64,000 nucleotides of DNA from Dactylosporangium sp040605635 (GCF_040605635.1 NZ_JBEXDG010000003.1:1-64000), one strand, 5' to 3'. Shown: positions 43,957 through 52,807, counted from the stretch's first letter. The notes: a model not told the origin generated them from the letters alone. Program-made: numbers and translations.

Positions 43957-44988
43957 TTACAGCTTGCCGTCGGCGACGGCCTGGGTCACCCACGGGATGA
44001 CCTCGTCGAGCATCTCGTCGAGCGAGGTCTCGGCCGAGTACCCGAGGACCTCCTTGGCCTTCGACACGTCCGGGACGCGCTTCTGCACGTCGTACTCGTA
44101 CGGGTCGTCGGAGACGACGCTGAACGGCACGTCGGCGCCCTTGATCTTCTTCCAGATGACCTCGGCGAGCTCCAGCACCGTGGTCGACTCGGCGGTGGAG
44201 ATGTTGAAGTCCTGGTTGACCGCGTCCTCGTGCTCCATCGCGGCGATGATGCCCTTGGCCAGGTCACCGCCGTAGGTGTAGTGGCGGACCTGGTCGCCGG
44301 CGCCGAGGATGTGCAGCGGGTCCTGGCCCTTGACGATCTTCTGCACCAGGTCGGGCACGACGTGCGACATGGCGAGCTTCACGTTGCCGGACAGCACCTC
44401 GACCTCGCCGAGCGCGCGGCCCTCGCCGACGCCGACGCAGTTGAACGGGCGCACGATCGTGTAGGGCAGCTTGTACTGGTCCCAGGCGGCCTTCGCGTAG
44501 TACTCGACGGCGAGCTTCTGGAAGCCGTACGACGACAGCGGCGGCGGCACGAGCCGCTCGTCGCCCTCCTTCGACGGCCAGTGCGTGGTCGACTCGAACA
44601 CCATCGACGACGACAGGTAGGTCATCTTCTTGAGGGTGCCGTCGCGGTGCGCCTTGATCGCCGCGTCGCAGGAGGAGGCCATGATCCGCTCGTTGGTGGC
44701 GAGCAGGTCGTAGGCGTAGGCGTGGAAGTAGGAGATGCCACCGATCATCGCGGCGCCGGCGATGAAGTGGTCGCAGCCGTCGAGCAGCTCGGTGACCAGG
44801 TCGACGTCGCGGGCGTCGCCCTCGACGAAGCGGTAGTCGGGGTGCGAGTCGTAGCTACGGGTGACCGGACCGTACTTCGAGTAGTTGTCCAGGCCGACCA
44901 CCTGGTAGCCGCGGGACAGCAGCTCCTCGACGACATATCCACCGATGAAGCCGGCCGAGCCGGTGACCAGGACCTTTGGCACAGACAC
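43957..44988 (-). CDS. NAD-dependent epimerase/dehydratase (extended SDR)
   Basis: 343 residues. GSAGFIGG Rossmann motif (about 10-17), YGFQKLAVEYY (YxxxK, near 158), RPFNCVGVGEG and QVRHYTYGGDLAKGI. Closest to nucleotide-sugar epimerases such as UDP-glucose 4-epimerase or GDP/UDP-sugar dehydratases; exact specificity cannot be read. Begins three bases after the glycosyltransferase stop and is last of the three-gene operon. Together with a UDP-sugar dehydrogenase and a GT2 enzyme it points to a charged surface glycan. Confidence 0.9.
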   Translation of the reverse strand: MSVPKVLVTGSAGFIGGYVVEELLSRGYQVVGLDNYSKYGPVTRSYDSHPDYRFVEGDARDVDLVTELLDGCDHFIAGAAMIGGISYFHAYAYDLLATNERIMASSCDAAIKAHRDGTLKKMTYLSSSMVFESTTHWPSKEGDERLVPPPLSSYGFQKLAVEYYAKAAWDQYKLPYTIVRPFNCVGVGEGRALGEVEVLSGNVKLAMSHVVPDLVQKIVKGQDPLHILGAGDQVRHYTYGGDLAKGIIAAMEHEDAVNQDFNISTAESTTVLELAEVIWKKIKGADVPFSVVSDDPYEYDVQKRVPDVSKAKEVLGYSAETSLDEMLDEVIPWVTQAVADGKL

Positions 44989-44991
44989 TCC

Positions 44992-45828
44992 TTAGTTCTG
45001 AACTGCTTCGTGATTGCTGGAAAAGTTGTCCACCGCGAGCGGCGCGGTCGAGGCCGCGCGGGCCGCCTGCGCGTCGTCGCGGGCCGCGGAGGATCCGGGA
45101 CGCTTCGCGACCTGCTCCATGGTGAGGCGGCGGCCGAACGCGAACCGCCACCACCTCAGGTAGCTGGGCAGGAACCGGCCGACGTCGAACCGGGACTCGC
45201 CGAGCTGCCGGTCGAGCCAGATCGTCGGGATCTCCGCGACGGGCAGCCGCAGCCGGGCCGCCTTCGCGGTGAGCTCGATGCCGATCTCGAAGCCGGTCTT
45301 GCTCTCGATGCCGACCTGCCGGACGAACGCCGTCGAGTAGGCCTTGAAGCTGTTGGTGGCGTCGCGGGTGCCGACCCGGGCGAACATGTACAGCGTCCGG
45401 CCGGCGCCGCGGGACAGGGCCCGCTTGAAGCGGGGCCCGCCGACCTGCTGCCCGCCGGGCATGTACCGCGACGCGGCCGCGACGACGACACCCCGCTCGA
45501 CGAGCCGGGCGAGGTCCTCGATCTGGCGCGGGTCGTCGGAGCCGTCGGCCATGGTGACCACGGCGACGGGGGCGCGGGCGACGTCGATGCCGAAGCGGAT
45601 CGCGTTCGCCGGGCCGCGCCCGTAGGTGTTGAGCACGGTGCGGACGCGCGGGTCGCGGGCTGCGACGCTCTGCGCGAAGGGCACGGTGGTGTCCTCCGGC
45701 ATGTCGTGCACGACGAGGATCTCGGCGGGCATGAGCACGGCCCGCAGGATCCGCTCCAGGCAGGGCACGATCGCCTCGCCCTCGTTGTACACGGGAATCA
45801 CCACAGAAACCTGCGGCACCAGGCTCAT
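44992..45828 (-). CDS. GT2-family glycosyltransferase (DPM1-like)
   Basis: 278 residues, GT-A fold. VSVVIPVYNEGEAIVPCLE at the N-terminus, DGSDDP with VTMADGSDD (DxD), and KTGFEIGIELTAKAARL late in the domain, typical of dolichyl-phosphate mannosyltransferase-like enzymes. ATG 45828 has GGAGG seven bases before it, within the junction repeat, and the mini-ORF stop overlaps this ATG. Probably transfers a sugar from a nucleotide donor to a lipid carrier. Confidence 0.9.
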   Translation of the reverse strand: MSLVPQVSVVIPVYNEGEAIVPCLERILRAVLMPAEILVVHDMPEDTTVPFAQSVAARDPRVRTVLNTYGRGPANAIRFGIDVARAPVAVVTMADGSDDPRQIEDLARLVERGVVVAAASRYMPGGQQVGGPRFKRALSRGAGRTLYMFARVGTRDATNSFKAYSTAFVRQVGIESKTGFEIGIELTAKAARLRLPVAEIPTIWLDRQLGESRFDVGRFLPSYLRWWRFAFGRRLTMEQVAKRPGSSAARDDAQAARAASTAPLAVDNFSSNHEAVQN

Positions 45829-45917
45829 ACGCGCACCTCCGCTACGCTCCGGCGCCCGCATGACCGCTCACTGCGACATTGTGTGACCGACCCTCCGCTG
45901 CGCTCCGGGCCGCTCAC
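45825..45917 (-). CDS. Bridging mini-ORF, RSG/RSVAE family (sugar operon)
   Basis: 30 codons from GTG 45917. The start overlaps the dehydrogenase stop by four bases (GTGA); the TGA stop overlaps the glycosyltransferase ATG by four bases. Begins MSGPERSGGSVTQC, ends GRRSVAEVRV. Contains two copies of CCGGAGCG(C/T)AGCGGAGG (reverse complements at 45892-45908 and 45836-45852). Aligns with the argC/argJ and argB/argD mini-ORFs. Its second repeat provides GGAGG for the glycosyltransferase. Translation is unproven. Confidence 0.42.
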   Translation of the reverse strand: MSGPERSGGSVTQCRSERSCGRRSVAEVRV

Positions 45918-47125
45918 ACCCGCACCCCCTTGTTGGTGATGCCCCACATGTCCGCGACCGGGATGTCGGTCTGCAGGTCGCGGTACTCGGGGTGCGGTGC
46001 GGCGATGATCAGCAGATCGGCCTTGGCCAGGACCTCGTCCTGGGACACGAACCGGTCGTCCTTGACGTACGGGTCGCTGCAGAGGGTCTCCTTCGCCTTC
46101 AGCATGACGACCTTGCGCAGCTTGTAGGCCAGGGACTCGCGGATGTCGTCGCTGCCGCCCTTGAACGCCATGCCGAGGATGCCGACCGTCATCTCCGACA
46201 GGTCGAAGCGCTCCTGCAGCTTCGACACGACGTAGAGCGGCAGGCCCTCGTTGATCAGCATGGCGCTGTGGCCGAGGACGAACGTGTTGTTGGTGAACGC
46301 CGCCAGCTGCATCGTGTCCTTGAGCAGGCACGGACCGGCGGCGAAGCCGGCACCCGGCATGTCGTTGGCGCGCGGGTACTGGAAGCGGATGGCGTGCCGG
46401 ATCCGCTCGAAGTCCAGGCCGAAGTCGTTGGACATCATCCAGAACTGGTTGGCGGCGGCGAACTTGATGTACCGCCACGTGTTGGTGAACAGCTTCGCGA
46501 GCTCGGCCTCTTCGGGCTCCAGCCGCACGATGTCGGTCGCCAGGTTGCGGAACAGCTTCTCGGCCCGCTCCACCGCCACCGGGTTGCGGGCGGCGACGAT
46601 CTGCGGCAACTCGAACAGCTCCGTCATCGCCTTGCCCTCGGCGATGCGCTCCGGGCAGAACGCCACGTCGGCCTTGACCCCGAGACGCGCGATGAGCTTC
46701 TCGGTGAGGGCGGTGACGCCGGGGTGCACGGTGCTGCGCAGCACGATGAGCTGACCGTCGCGCAGGTAGTCCGCGCAGCGCTCGATGGCCGCGGGGACCG
46801 CGCCGATGTTCGGGTTGAGGTGCTCGTCGACGGGCGTGCCGACGATCACGACGAGATGCTCCGCCGACGCGACGCTCGCCGGGTCGGTGCTGGCGGTGAG
46901 CCTGCCGTCCTTGACGGCGGTGGCGAGCGGCTCGGCCGCGCCCTCCTCGTCGAACGGCAGACGGCCTTCGTTCACCACGGCGACCGCGGCCGCGTTGATG
47001 TCGTACAGGGTGACCTGCAGGCCGCGGGAGGCCATGGCGATGCCGAGCGGCAGTCCGACCCTGCCACAACCCCCGATGATCACGACGTCGGTCGTGAAGC
47101 CTGCCGATGCACTATCGTCTGACAC
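45914..47125 (-). CDS. Nucleotide-sugar dehydrogenase (UDP-glucose/ManNAc type)
   Basis: 403 residues. NAD-binding GGCGRVGLPLGIAMASRG, central KLFTNTWRYIKFAAANQF, catalytic Cys in GFAAGPCLLKDTMQL (near 277), and MAFKGGSDDIRES in the C-terminal domain. Oxidises a UDP-hexose at C6 to a uronic acid, in two NAD steps. First gene of the three-gene sugar operon; the upstream region holds a striking palindrome (47197-47223). Confidence 0.92.
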   Translation of the reverse strand: MSDDSASAGFTTDVVIIGGCGRVGLPLGIAMASRGLQVTLYDINAAAVAVVNEGRLPFDEEGAAEPLATAVKDGRLTASTDPASVASAEHLVVIVGTPVDEHLNPNIGAVPAAIERCADYLRDGQLIVLRSTVHPGVTALTEKLIARLGVKADVAFCPERIAEGKAMTELFELPQIVAARNPVAVERAEKLFRNLATDIVRLEPEEAELAKLFTNTWRYIKFAAANQFWMMSNDFGLDFERIRHAIRFQYPRANDMPGAGFAAGPCLLKDTMQLAAFTNNTFVLGHSAMLINEGLPLYVVSKLQERFDLSEMTVGILGMAFKGGSDDIRESLAYKLRKVVMLKAKETLCSDPYVKDDRFVSQDEVLAKADLLIIAAPHPEYRDLQTDIPVADMWGITNKGVRV

Positions 47126-47196
47126 GCGCTGCCCCTCCAGGAGAGCCGAGATCGAAGCCGGCGCTTGGCGCGGGCCGAGCCTTCAGGATGACCTCA

Positions 47197-47223
47197 CGCC
47201 TGGTGACCAATGGTGACCAGGCG
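47197..47223. promoter_or_regulatory. Operator-like palindrome upstream of the sugar operon
   Basis: Two copies of TGGTGACCA (47201-47209 and 47211-47219) separated by one base, framed by CGCC and GGCG. The arms CGCCTGGT / ACCAGGCG are exact inverses, and an inner ACCA/TGGT adds a second level. It lies about 75 bases upstream of the dehydrogenase start on the minus strand, a position for a repressor or activator dimer. Confidence 0.6.
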
Positions 47224-47386
47224 GAGGATGGCTCAGCGCCGTGACGGTATCACTTCCGCACATCCGGCTCCTGACCCGTTCAGGGTGAAGCGTCCCTGCC
47301 CACGCCTTTCCGGCCAGCGGAAATGGTTCTCGGTCCGATATCTGACGGTGTCCTGACGCCGTGCTCGACCGTTGTGACCATCCGTT

Positions 47387-47419
47387 CGGGCGGCCGCATC
47401 TGACCGATGCGACCGCCCG
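47387..47419. terminator. pheT terminator hairpin
   Basis: CGGGCGG.CGCAT and ATGCG.CCGCCCG form a stem with a single mismatch and a short loop, 20-50 bases beyond the pheT stop on the minus strand. Confidence 0.65.
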
Positions 47420-47438
47420 TATTCGGCTGTGCGGAGGG

Positions 47439-49925
47439 TCACGCCCCGCGGAGCGTCGCGCCGAACCGGTCAGCCGCCACGGCGACCGCGGCGTCGCGGG
47501 CAGCGAGGGCTTCCTCACCCGTGAGCGTGCGGTCCGGCGCACGGAACGTCAGCTTGTAGGCGAGGGACTTGCGGCCCTCGCCGAGCTGCGTGCCTTCGTA
47601 CACGTCGAAGAGCCGGACGGATTCGAGGAGGTCGCCGGCGCCGGCGGTGAGCGCGGCCTCGACCTCGCCGGTCGGGGTCGCGGCGTCGACGATCAGCGCC
47701 ACGTCGAGCAGCGCCGTCGGGAAGCCCGACAGCCGCGGCGCGGTGGAGACGCCCGGCAGCGGCAGCGCGTCGAGGTCGAACTCCATCGCCACGGTGCGGC
47801 GGGGCAGGTCGAGGTCGGCGCAGACGGCGGGGTGCAGCTCACCGGCGTGCCCGACGACGGTGTCGCCGACGAGCAGCGCGGCGCAGCGCCCCGGGTGCCA
47901 CGGCGCGACCGCGCCGGGTCCGGTCGCGGCGCGGACGGTGATCGTCACCCCAGCGGCCTCGGCGGCGACGCGGGCGGCCTCGACGGCGTCGGCCCAGTCG
48001 GCGGGGCGGCCCGCGCCCCACCAGCCGGCGGGTTCCGCGTCGCCGGCGATGACGGCGGCGACGTGCCACGGCTGGTGCGGCAGGAGCGCCTCGGCGGCCC
48101 GCAGGTCCTCGGCGGGCGGCGGACCGTCGACGCCGGCGGCCGGCGCGACCTTGACCGGCCCGTCGGGCAGGAAGACGGTGCCGAGCTCGAACAGGGCGAC
48201 GTCCCGCAGGCCACGGCCGAGGTTGCGGCGCAGCGCGCCGAGCAGCGGCGGCAGCAGCGTGGTGCGCATCCCCGGCTCCTCCTCCGACAGGGGGTTGCGC
48301 AGGAGCACCATGTCGCGGCGCGGGTCGCCGGCCGGGATCCGCAGCGCGTCGAGGGTCGCGTCACCGACGAACGGGTAGCACAGCGACTCGGTGAACCCCG
48401 CGTCGGCGAGGGCCCGGCCGACGGTCCGGCGGCGGCGCTGGGTGACGGACAGGCCGGCGCCCGGCGGTGCGATCGGCAGGACGCTGGGGATCCGGTCGTA
48501 CCCGTCGAGGCGCAGCACCTCCTCGACGAGGTCGGCCGGGTCGACCAGGTCCAGCCGCCAGCTCGGCGGGGTCACGACCGCGCGCCCGTCCTCGACCTCG
48601 ACCGCGGCGCCGATCATCGTCAGCACCTCGACGACCCGCTCGGTCGTGTAGTCGATGCCGGCGAGCTCGGACGGGCGGGTGACGGCCATGGTGACCGGCG
48701 CCGGCGGCGCGACGGCGTAGACGTCGGTGACCCGGGGGCCGACGGTGCCGCCGCCGTGCTCGGCGAGCAGTGCCGCGGCCCGCGCGCACGCGGCGGCGGT
48801 GATCTGCGGGTCGACGCCGCGCTCGTAGCGCTTGCCGGCCTCGCTGGGCAGCTTGTGCCGGCGGATCGTGCGGGCGACCGACAGCGGGTCCCAGTGGGCG
48901 GCCTCCAGGAGCACGTCGACGGTCGTCGACGACACCTCGGTGGTGCTGCCGCCCATGACGGCGGCGAGGGACACCACACCGGAGTCGTCGGCGATGACGA
49001 TGTCCTGCGGGTCGAGCGCCCGCTTCACGCCGTCGAGCGTCGTCAGCTTCTCCCCCGCCGCGGCGCGGCGCACGACGAGGGCGCCGGTGAGCCGCTCCAG
49101 ATCCCACGCGTGCATCGGCTGGCCGGTCTCGACCATCAGGTAGTTGGTGATGTCGACGGGCAGCGAGATGGAGCGGATGCCGGCGACGGCGAGCCGCGCC
49201 TTCATCCACTGCGGGGTCGGCGCGGCCGGGTCGACGCCACGGACGGCGACGGCGGTGAAGCGGTCGCAGGCGACGCTGTCACGCACGTCGATCGGATACG
49301 CGTCGGTGCCGTCACTCTCGATCGGCACGACCGCCGCGACCGGGTCGCGGTAGGCGCCGCCGAGGGAGTGCGACAGCTCCCGGGCGAGGCCCCGCACCGA
49401 GAAGCAGTAGCCCCGGTCGGGGGTCACGTTGACCTCGACGACGATGTCGTCCAGGCCGACGATCGGCCGGGCCTGCGTGCCGGGCGCCGCGGTGTCCGGC
49501 GGCAGCACGATGATGCCCTCGTGCTCGTCGGAGACGCCGAGCTCGCGGGCGGAGCAGATCATGCCGTTGGAGATGTGCCCGTAGGTCTTGCGGGCGGCGA
49601 TCGCGAAGCCGCCGGGCAGGACCGCGCCGGGCAGCGCGACGACGACGAGGTCGCCCTCGGCGAAGTTGCGGGCGCCGCAGATGATGCCCTGCGGCTCGGC
49701 GTTGCCGACGTCGACCAGGCAGTAGCGGATGGGCTTCTTCAGCCCCTGCAGCTCCTCGATCGACTCGACCCGGCCGACGACGAGGGGACCCTCGACCGAC
49801 GCGCCGGCGTCGGTCATCTCCTCGACCTCGAGGCCGACCTTGACGAGGGCCTTCTCCAGGCCGTCGGCGGTCAGGTCCTGCGGCAGGTCGACGTGCTCAC
49901 GCAGCCATGACAAAGGAACGCGCAT
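47439..49925 (-). CDS. pheT: Phenylalanyl-tRNA synthetase beta subunit
   Basis: 828 residues. N-terminal MRVPLSWLREHVDLP, OB-type tRNA-binding domain (about 40-150), B3/B4 editing region, B5 domain and a C-terminal FDX-ACB anticodon-binding domain ending in FGATLRGA. Works with PheS as alpha2beta2. ATG 49925 comes one base after the pheS stop. Together with pheS at a typical place upstream of the arg cluster in actinomycetes. Confidence 0.96.
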   Translation of the reverse strand: MRVPLSWLREHVDLPQDLTADGLEKALVKVGLEVEEMTDAGASVEGPLVVGRVESIEELQGLKKPIRYCLVDVGNAEPQGIICGARNFAEGDLVVVALPGAVLPGGFAIAARKTYGHISNGMICSARELGVSDEHEGIIVLPPDTAAPGTQARPIVGLDDIVVEVNVTPDRGYCFSVRGLARELSHSLGGAYRDPVAAVVPIESDGTDAYPIDVRDSVACDRFTAVAVRGVDPAAPTPQWMKARLAVAGIRSISLPVDITNYLMVETGQPMHAWDLERLTGALVVRRAAAGEKLTTLDGVKRALDPQDIVIADDSGVVSLAAVMGGSTTEVSSTTVDVLLEAAHWDPLSVARTIRRHKLPSEAGKRYERGVDPQITAAACARAAALLAEHGGGTVGPRVTDVYAVAPPAPVTMAVTRPSELAGIDYTTERVVEVLTMIGAAVEVEDGRAVVTPPSWRLDLVDPADLVEEVLRLDGYDRIPSVLPIAPPGAGLSVTQRRRRTVGRALADAGFTESLCYPFVGDATLDALRIPAGDPRRDMVLLRNPLSEEEPGMRTTLLPPLLGALRRNLGRGLRDVALFELGTVFLPDGPVKVAPAAGVDGPPPAEDLRAAEALLPHQPWHVAAVIAGDAEPAGWWGAGRPADWADAVEAARVAAEAAGVTITVRAATGPGAVAPWHPGRCAALLVGDTVVGHAGELHPAVCADLDLPRRTVAMEFDLDALPLPGVSTAPRLSGFPTALLDVALIVDAATPTGEVEAALTAGAGDLLESVRLFDVYEGTQLGEGRKSLAYKLTFRAPDRTLTGEEALAARDAAVAVAADRFGATLRGA

Positions 49926-49926
49926 C

Positions 49927-51012
49927 TCAGGCCTCCCATCCGAACGCCCGCGCGTAACGCACGTCGCCCTCAACCATGTCCCGCATGTCGCCGGCCGCGT
50001 TGCGGAACATCAGCGCCCGCTCGATGCCCATGCCGAACGCGAACCCGGAGTACTCGTCGGGGTCGATGCCGCAGGCGCGCAGCACCCGCGGGTTGACCAT
50101 GCCGCAGCCGCCCCATTCGACCCAGCGGGCGCCGTCGCGGTGGTGCGGGAACCACATGTCGATCTCGGCGCCCGGCTCGACGAACGGGAAGTAGGACGGC
50201 CGCAGCCGGGTCTCCGTGCCGGGGCCGAACAGACCCTTCACGAAGTGGTCGAGGGTGCCCTTGAGGTGCGCCATCGTGATGCCCTTGTCGATCACGAGGC
50301 CCTCGACCTGGTGGAACACCGGGGTGTGGGTCGCGTCGAGCTCGTCGGTGCGGTAGACCCGCCCGGGGCAGACGATGTAGATCGGCGGCTGCCGGGTGAG
50401 CATCGTCCGCGCCTGGACGGGCGACGTGTGCGTCCGCAGCACGATCCGCGAGTCCTCCTCGCGGGCGGCCCCTCCAGCTGCGATGAAGAACGTGTCCATC
50501 ATCGAGCGCGCCGGGTGGTCCGGGTGCATGTTGAGGGCGTCGAAGTTGTACCACTCCCACTCGGCCTCGGGGCCCTCGGCGACCTCGTAGCCCATGCCGA
50601 CGAACAGGTCGCCGACCCGCTCCATGATCTTGGTCAGCGGGTGCTGGACGCCGCGCGGGCGGCGGCCGGTCGGGAGGGTGACGTCGACCGTCTCCTCGAC
50701 CAGGACGCGCTCCTCGCGCTCGGCGGTCAGCGCGGCGAGCCGGGCGTCGAACGCCGCCTGCACCGCGACGCGGGCCTCGTTGACGCGCTTGCCCGCGTCG
50801 GCCTTCGCGGCCGGGGGCAGCGAGCCGATCTCGCGCCTGGCGAGGGAGATCGCGGCGCGGTCGCCGAGGTGCTGCGACTTGAGCGCGGCGAGGGCGTCGA
50901 GGTCGCCGGCACCGGCGAACGCCTTGTCGGCGGCCGCGACGGCGTCGTCCAGGGCGTCCTGGGCGAGCAGCATCGCCTGCTTGGGGTCATACGGATCATT
51001 GCGATACGTCAT
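49927..51012 (-). CDS. pheS: Phenylalanyl-tRNA synthetase alpha subunit
   Basis: 361 residues, class II synthetase. N-terminal coiled-coil arm (about 1-90), motif 2 region FFPFVEPGAEIDMWF-like (SYFPFVEPGAEIDMW), motif 3 GFAFGMGIERALMF near 316. ATG 51012 has GGGAAGAG upstream. A TACACT -10 box at 51046-51051 (minus strand) is a reasonable promoter with no strong -35. Confidence 0.96.
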   Translation of the reverse strand: MTYRNDPYDPKQAMLLAQDALDDAVAAADKAFAGAGDLDALAALKSQHLGDRAAISLARREIGSLPPAAKADAGKRVNEARVAVQAAFDARLAALTAEREERVLVEETVDVTLPTGRRPRGVQHPLTKIMERVGDLFVGMGYEVAEGPEAEWEWYNFDALNMHPDHPARSMMDTFFIAAGGAAREEDSRIVLRTHTSPVQARTMLTRQPPIYIVCPGRVYRTDELDATHTPVFHQVEGLVIDKGITMAHLKGTLDHFVKGLFGPGTETRLRPSYFPFVEPGAEIDMWFPHHRDGARWVEWGGCGMVNPRVLRACGIDPDEYSGFAFGMGIERALMFRNAAGDMRDMVEGDVRYARAFGWEA

Positions 51013-51045
51013 CGGACTCTTCCCACGCGAAAAATGGCCTCGGAC

Positions 51046-51051
51046 AGTGTA
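51046..51051 (-). promoter_or_regulatory. Candidate -10 box for pheS-pheT
   Basis: Minus strand TACACT, 34 bases before the pheS start. No clear -35 hexamer; offered as the best candidate in the 134-base gap. Confidence 0.35.
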
Positions 51052-51146
51052 GAGAAGGCGCCCGCCGGCTGTGGGAAGGTGTCAGGAGGAGAAGACGCGT
51101 CCTGTCCGCCCACCGTCGCCGGCGGGCCAGATAAACAGGCGCGTGC

Positions 51147-51944
51147 TCACATCGACTCCTTCAACGCTTTCGCCGAAGCGTACAGGCAGACCGCGGCGGC
51201 CGCAGCCAAGTTCAGGCTCTCCGCCCCGCCGAGGACGGGCACCCTGACCCGCGCGTCGGCGGCGTCCTTCAGCGGCTGCGCCAGCCCGTGCGCCTCGGAT
51301 CCGAACAGCCAGGCGGTCGGCCTGTCCAGGTCGGACATTTCGAAGAGATCCGATTCGCCGTAGCCGTCGGCCGCGAGGATCCGCAGCCCGTGCCGCCGCA
51401 TCGCGTCGACGGCGGCGACCGCGGCGCGGGCCCGGACGACGTCGACGTGGAAGAGGCTGCCGGCGCTGGATCGGACCGCTTTGCCGTTGTACGGGTCGAC
51501 GCTGTCCCCCGCGAACACCACCACGCTCGCCCCGGCGGCGTCGGCGGTGCGCAGGACGGTGCCCGCGTTGCCCGGGTCCCGGATGTCGGCGCAGACCGCG
51601 ACCAGCCGCGGCTTGCGCGCCAGCGCGTCGGCCAACGGCACGTCCCGCTGGGCGCAGACCGCGACGACGCCCTGCGGCTGCACGGTCTCGGTGAGCGCGG
51701 CCAGGGCCTCGTCGTCCACGACGCTGACCCGCGCCGTTTCGAGGAGGGCCGCATGGCGGGTGAGCGCGTCGGCGGTGCAGAACACCTCGACGGCGACGCC
51801 GGCGGCCAGGGCCTCGCGGACCGCCTGGGGGCCTTCGGCGAGGAAGCGGCCGGTCTCGTCACGGTCGCGGCGGCGCTGCAGGCGCCGGGCAGCAACAACC
51901 CGGGGGGTCCGTGTGGTGAAGACCGCCCCGGGTTGCCGGATCAC
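51147..51944 (-). CDS. TrmH/SpoU-family RNA 2'-O-methyltransferase
   Basis: 265 residues. N-terminal substrate-binding domain (RRRDRDETGRFLAEGPQAVREAL, split), then a SPOUT knot domain with VCADIRDPGNAGTVLRTADAAG, FGSEAHGLAQPL and the motif ESLNLAAAAAVCLYA. Methylates 23S rRNA or tRNA ribose. Start GTG 51944 is one base after the rplT stop; there is no later in-frame start before the conserved region. A strong hairpin (51896-51935) lies within its first codons and may terminate most ribosomal-protein transcripts before it. Confidence 0.88.
   Translation of the reverse strand: MIRQPGAVFTTRTPRVVAARRLQRRRDRDETGRFLAEGPQAVREALAAGVAVEVFCTADALTRHAALLETARVSVVDDEALAALTETVQPQGVVAVCAQRDVPLADALARKPRLVAVCADIRDPGNAGTVLRTADAAGASVVVFAGDSVDPYNGKAVRSSAGSLFHVDVVRARAAVAAVDAMRRHGLRILAADGYGESDLFEMSDLDRPTAWLFGSEAHGLAQPLKDAADARVRVPVLGGAESLNLAAAAAVCLYASAKALKESM
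51896..51935 (-). terminator. Hairpin just after rplT, inside the methyltransferase start
   Basis: CAACCCGGGG (51896-51905) and CCCCGGGTTG (51926-51935), a perfect 10-bp stem with a 20-base loop. It begins 10 bases after the rplT stop on the minus strand and lies within codons 3-17 of the following gene. It resembles a partial terminator lowering expression of that gene relative to rplT. Confidence 0.55.
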
Positions 51945-51945
51945 G

Positions 51946-52308
51946 TCAGGCTGCGGCAACGGCCGTCTTCGCCACCTCGACCAGACCGCTGAACGCCTTC
52001 GCGTCGTTCACGGCCAGCTCGGCGAGGATCTTGCGGTCCACCTCGACGCCCGCCAGGCGCAGACCCTGGATCAGGCGGTTGTAGGTGAGGCCGTTCGCGC
52101 GGGAGGCCGCGTTGATCCGGGTGATCCACAGCTGGCGGAAGTCACCCTTGCGGTCACGCCGGTCCCGGTAGGCGTACTGCATCGAGTGCAGCATCTGTTC
52201 CTTGGCCTTGCGGTACAGCCGCGAGCGCTGCCCGCGGTAGCCGCTGGCGGTCTCCAGGACGGTGCGGCGCTTCTTCTGGGCATTCACTGCCCGCTTCACG
52301 CGTGCCAC
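51946..52308 (-). CDS. rplT: 50S ribosomal protein L20
   Basis: 120 residues; conserved MARVKRAVNAQKKRRTVLETASGYRGQRSR (split) and LWITRINAASRANGLTYNRLI. 23S rRNA-binding assembly protein. In many bacteria L20 also represses its own operon through the leader or the rpmI region. Part of infC-rpmI-rplT. Confidence 0.98.
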   Translation of the reverse strand: MARVKRAVNAQKKRRTVLETASGYRGQRSRLYRKAKEQMLHSMQYAYRDRRDRKGDFRQLWITRINAASRANGLTYNRLIQGLRLAGVEVDRKILAELAVNDAKAFSGLVEVAKTAVAAA

Positions 52309-52394
52309 GGTTCGTTACTCCTCATGCGAGACCGGCCCGGGACATGCGGGCCGGTCGGAAAAGTCCAGGAAAGGGGGGCGTGCGACGCCGCGTG

Positions 52395-52589
52395 TTACAG
52401 GCCGAGCATCTTCTTGACGCGAGTGGTCTCGGTCTTCGCGAGCTCGACAGAGCCGCTGAGCCGGCGGGTCCGCTTGCTGGACTTGACCTCGAGCAGGTGA
52501 CGCTTGCCGGCCGGCTCGGCGAGAAACTTGCCGCGACCGGTGACCTTGACGCGCTTCTTCATCCCGGAGTGCGGTTTGAACTTCGGCAT
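52395..52589 (-). CDS. rpmI: 50S ribosomal protein L35
   Basis: 64 residues, MPKFKPHSGMKKRVKVTGRGKF at the N-terminus (split), a classical L35. Separated from infC by 218 bases that hold three stable hairpins. Confidence 0.98.
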   Translation of the reverse strand: MPKFKPHSGMKKRVKVTGRGKFLAEPAGKRHLLEVKSSKRTRRLSGSVELAKTETTRVKKMLGL

Positions 52590-52627
52590 GGCTGATGTTG
52601 CCCTTCCATGTGCGGCGCGCCAGAGCC

Positions 52628-52764
52628 GGCACCCTCCCCGTCAGGACGGGAGGGTGCCGTGGCGCACCGGCGCACAGGCCGGGACGACCGCTGTGCGGGT
52701 CCCGCCCGCACGACGCGGTCGTTGTCGGTGGATCGGTGGTGCCGCCGGGCCGGTTCCGGCCCGG
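52628..52764 (-). other. Three hairpins in the infC-rpmI gap
   Basis: Within 218 noncoding bases: (1) GGCACCCTCCC / GGGAGGGTGCC, perfect 11-bp stem (52628-52638, 52648-52658); (2) ACGACCGC / GCGGTCGT around an inner TGTGCGGG / CCCGCAC stem (about 52684-52722); (3) CCGGGCCGG / CCGGCCCGG, 9-bp stem, two-base loop (52745-52764). Such an arrangement is unusual between ribosomal-protein cistrons and may bind L20 or act as processing sites. Confidence 0.6.
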
Positions 52765-52807
52765 TTGGTGCGTGTCGCGCGGCGCCGCGGCGTGCTGCGA
52801 GCCGCCG

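Larger units (their letters stand above)
47126..47438. other. Intergenic region between pheT and the sugar operon
   Basis: 313 bases without a gene. It contains the palindromic TGGTGACCA pair and the pheT terminator hairpin, annotated separately. The remaining bases show nothing recognisable. Confidence 0.6.

Noticed and set aside
47361..51363. Long plus-strand frames opposite pheS-pheT
   Set aside because: The aminoacyl-tRNA synthetase genes on the minus strand are certain and the opposite frames show no protein features.
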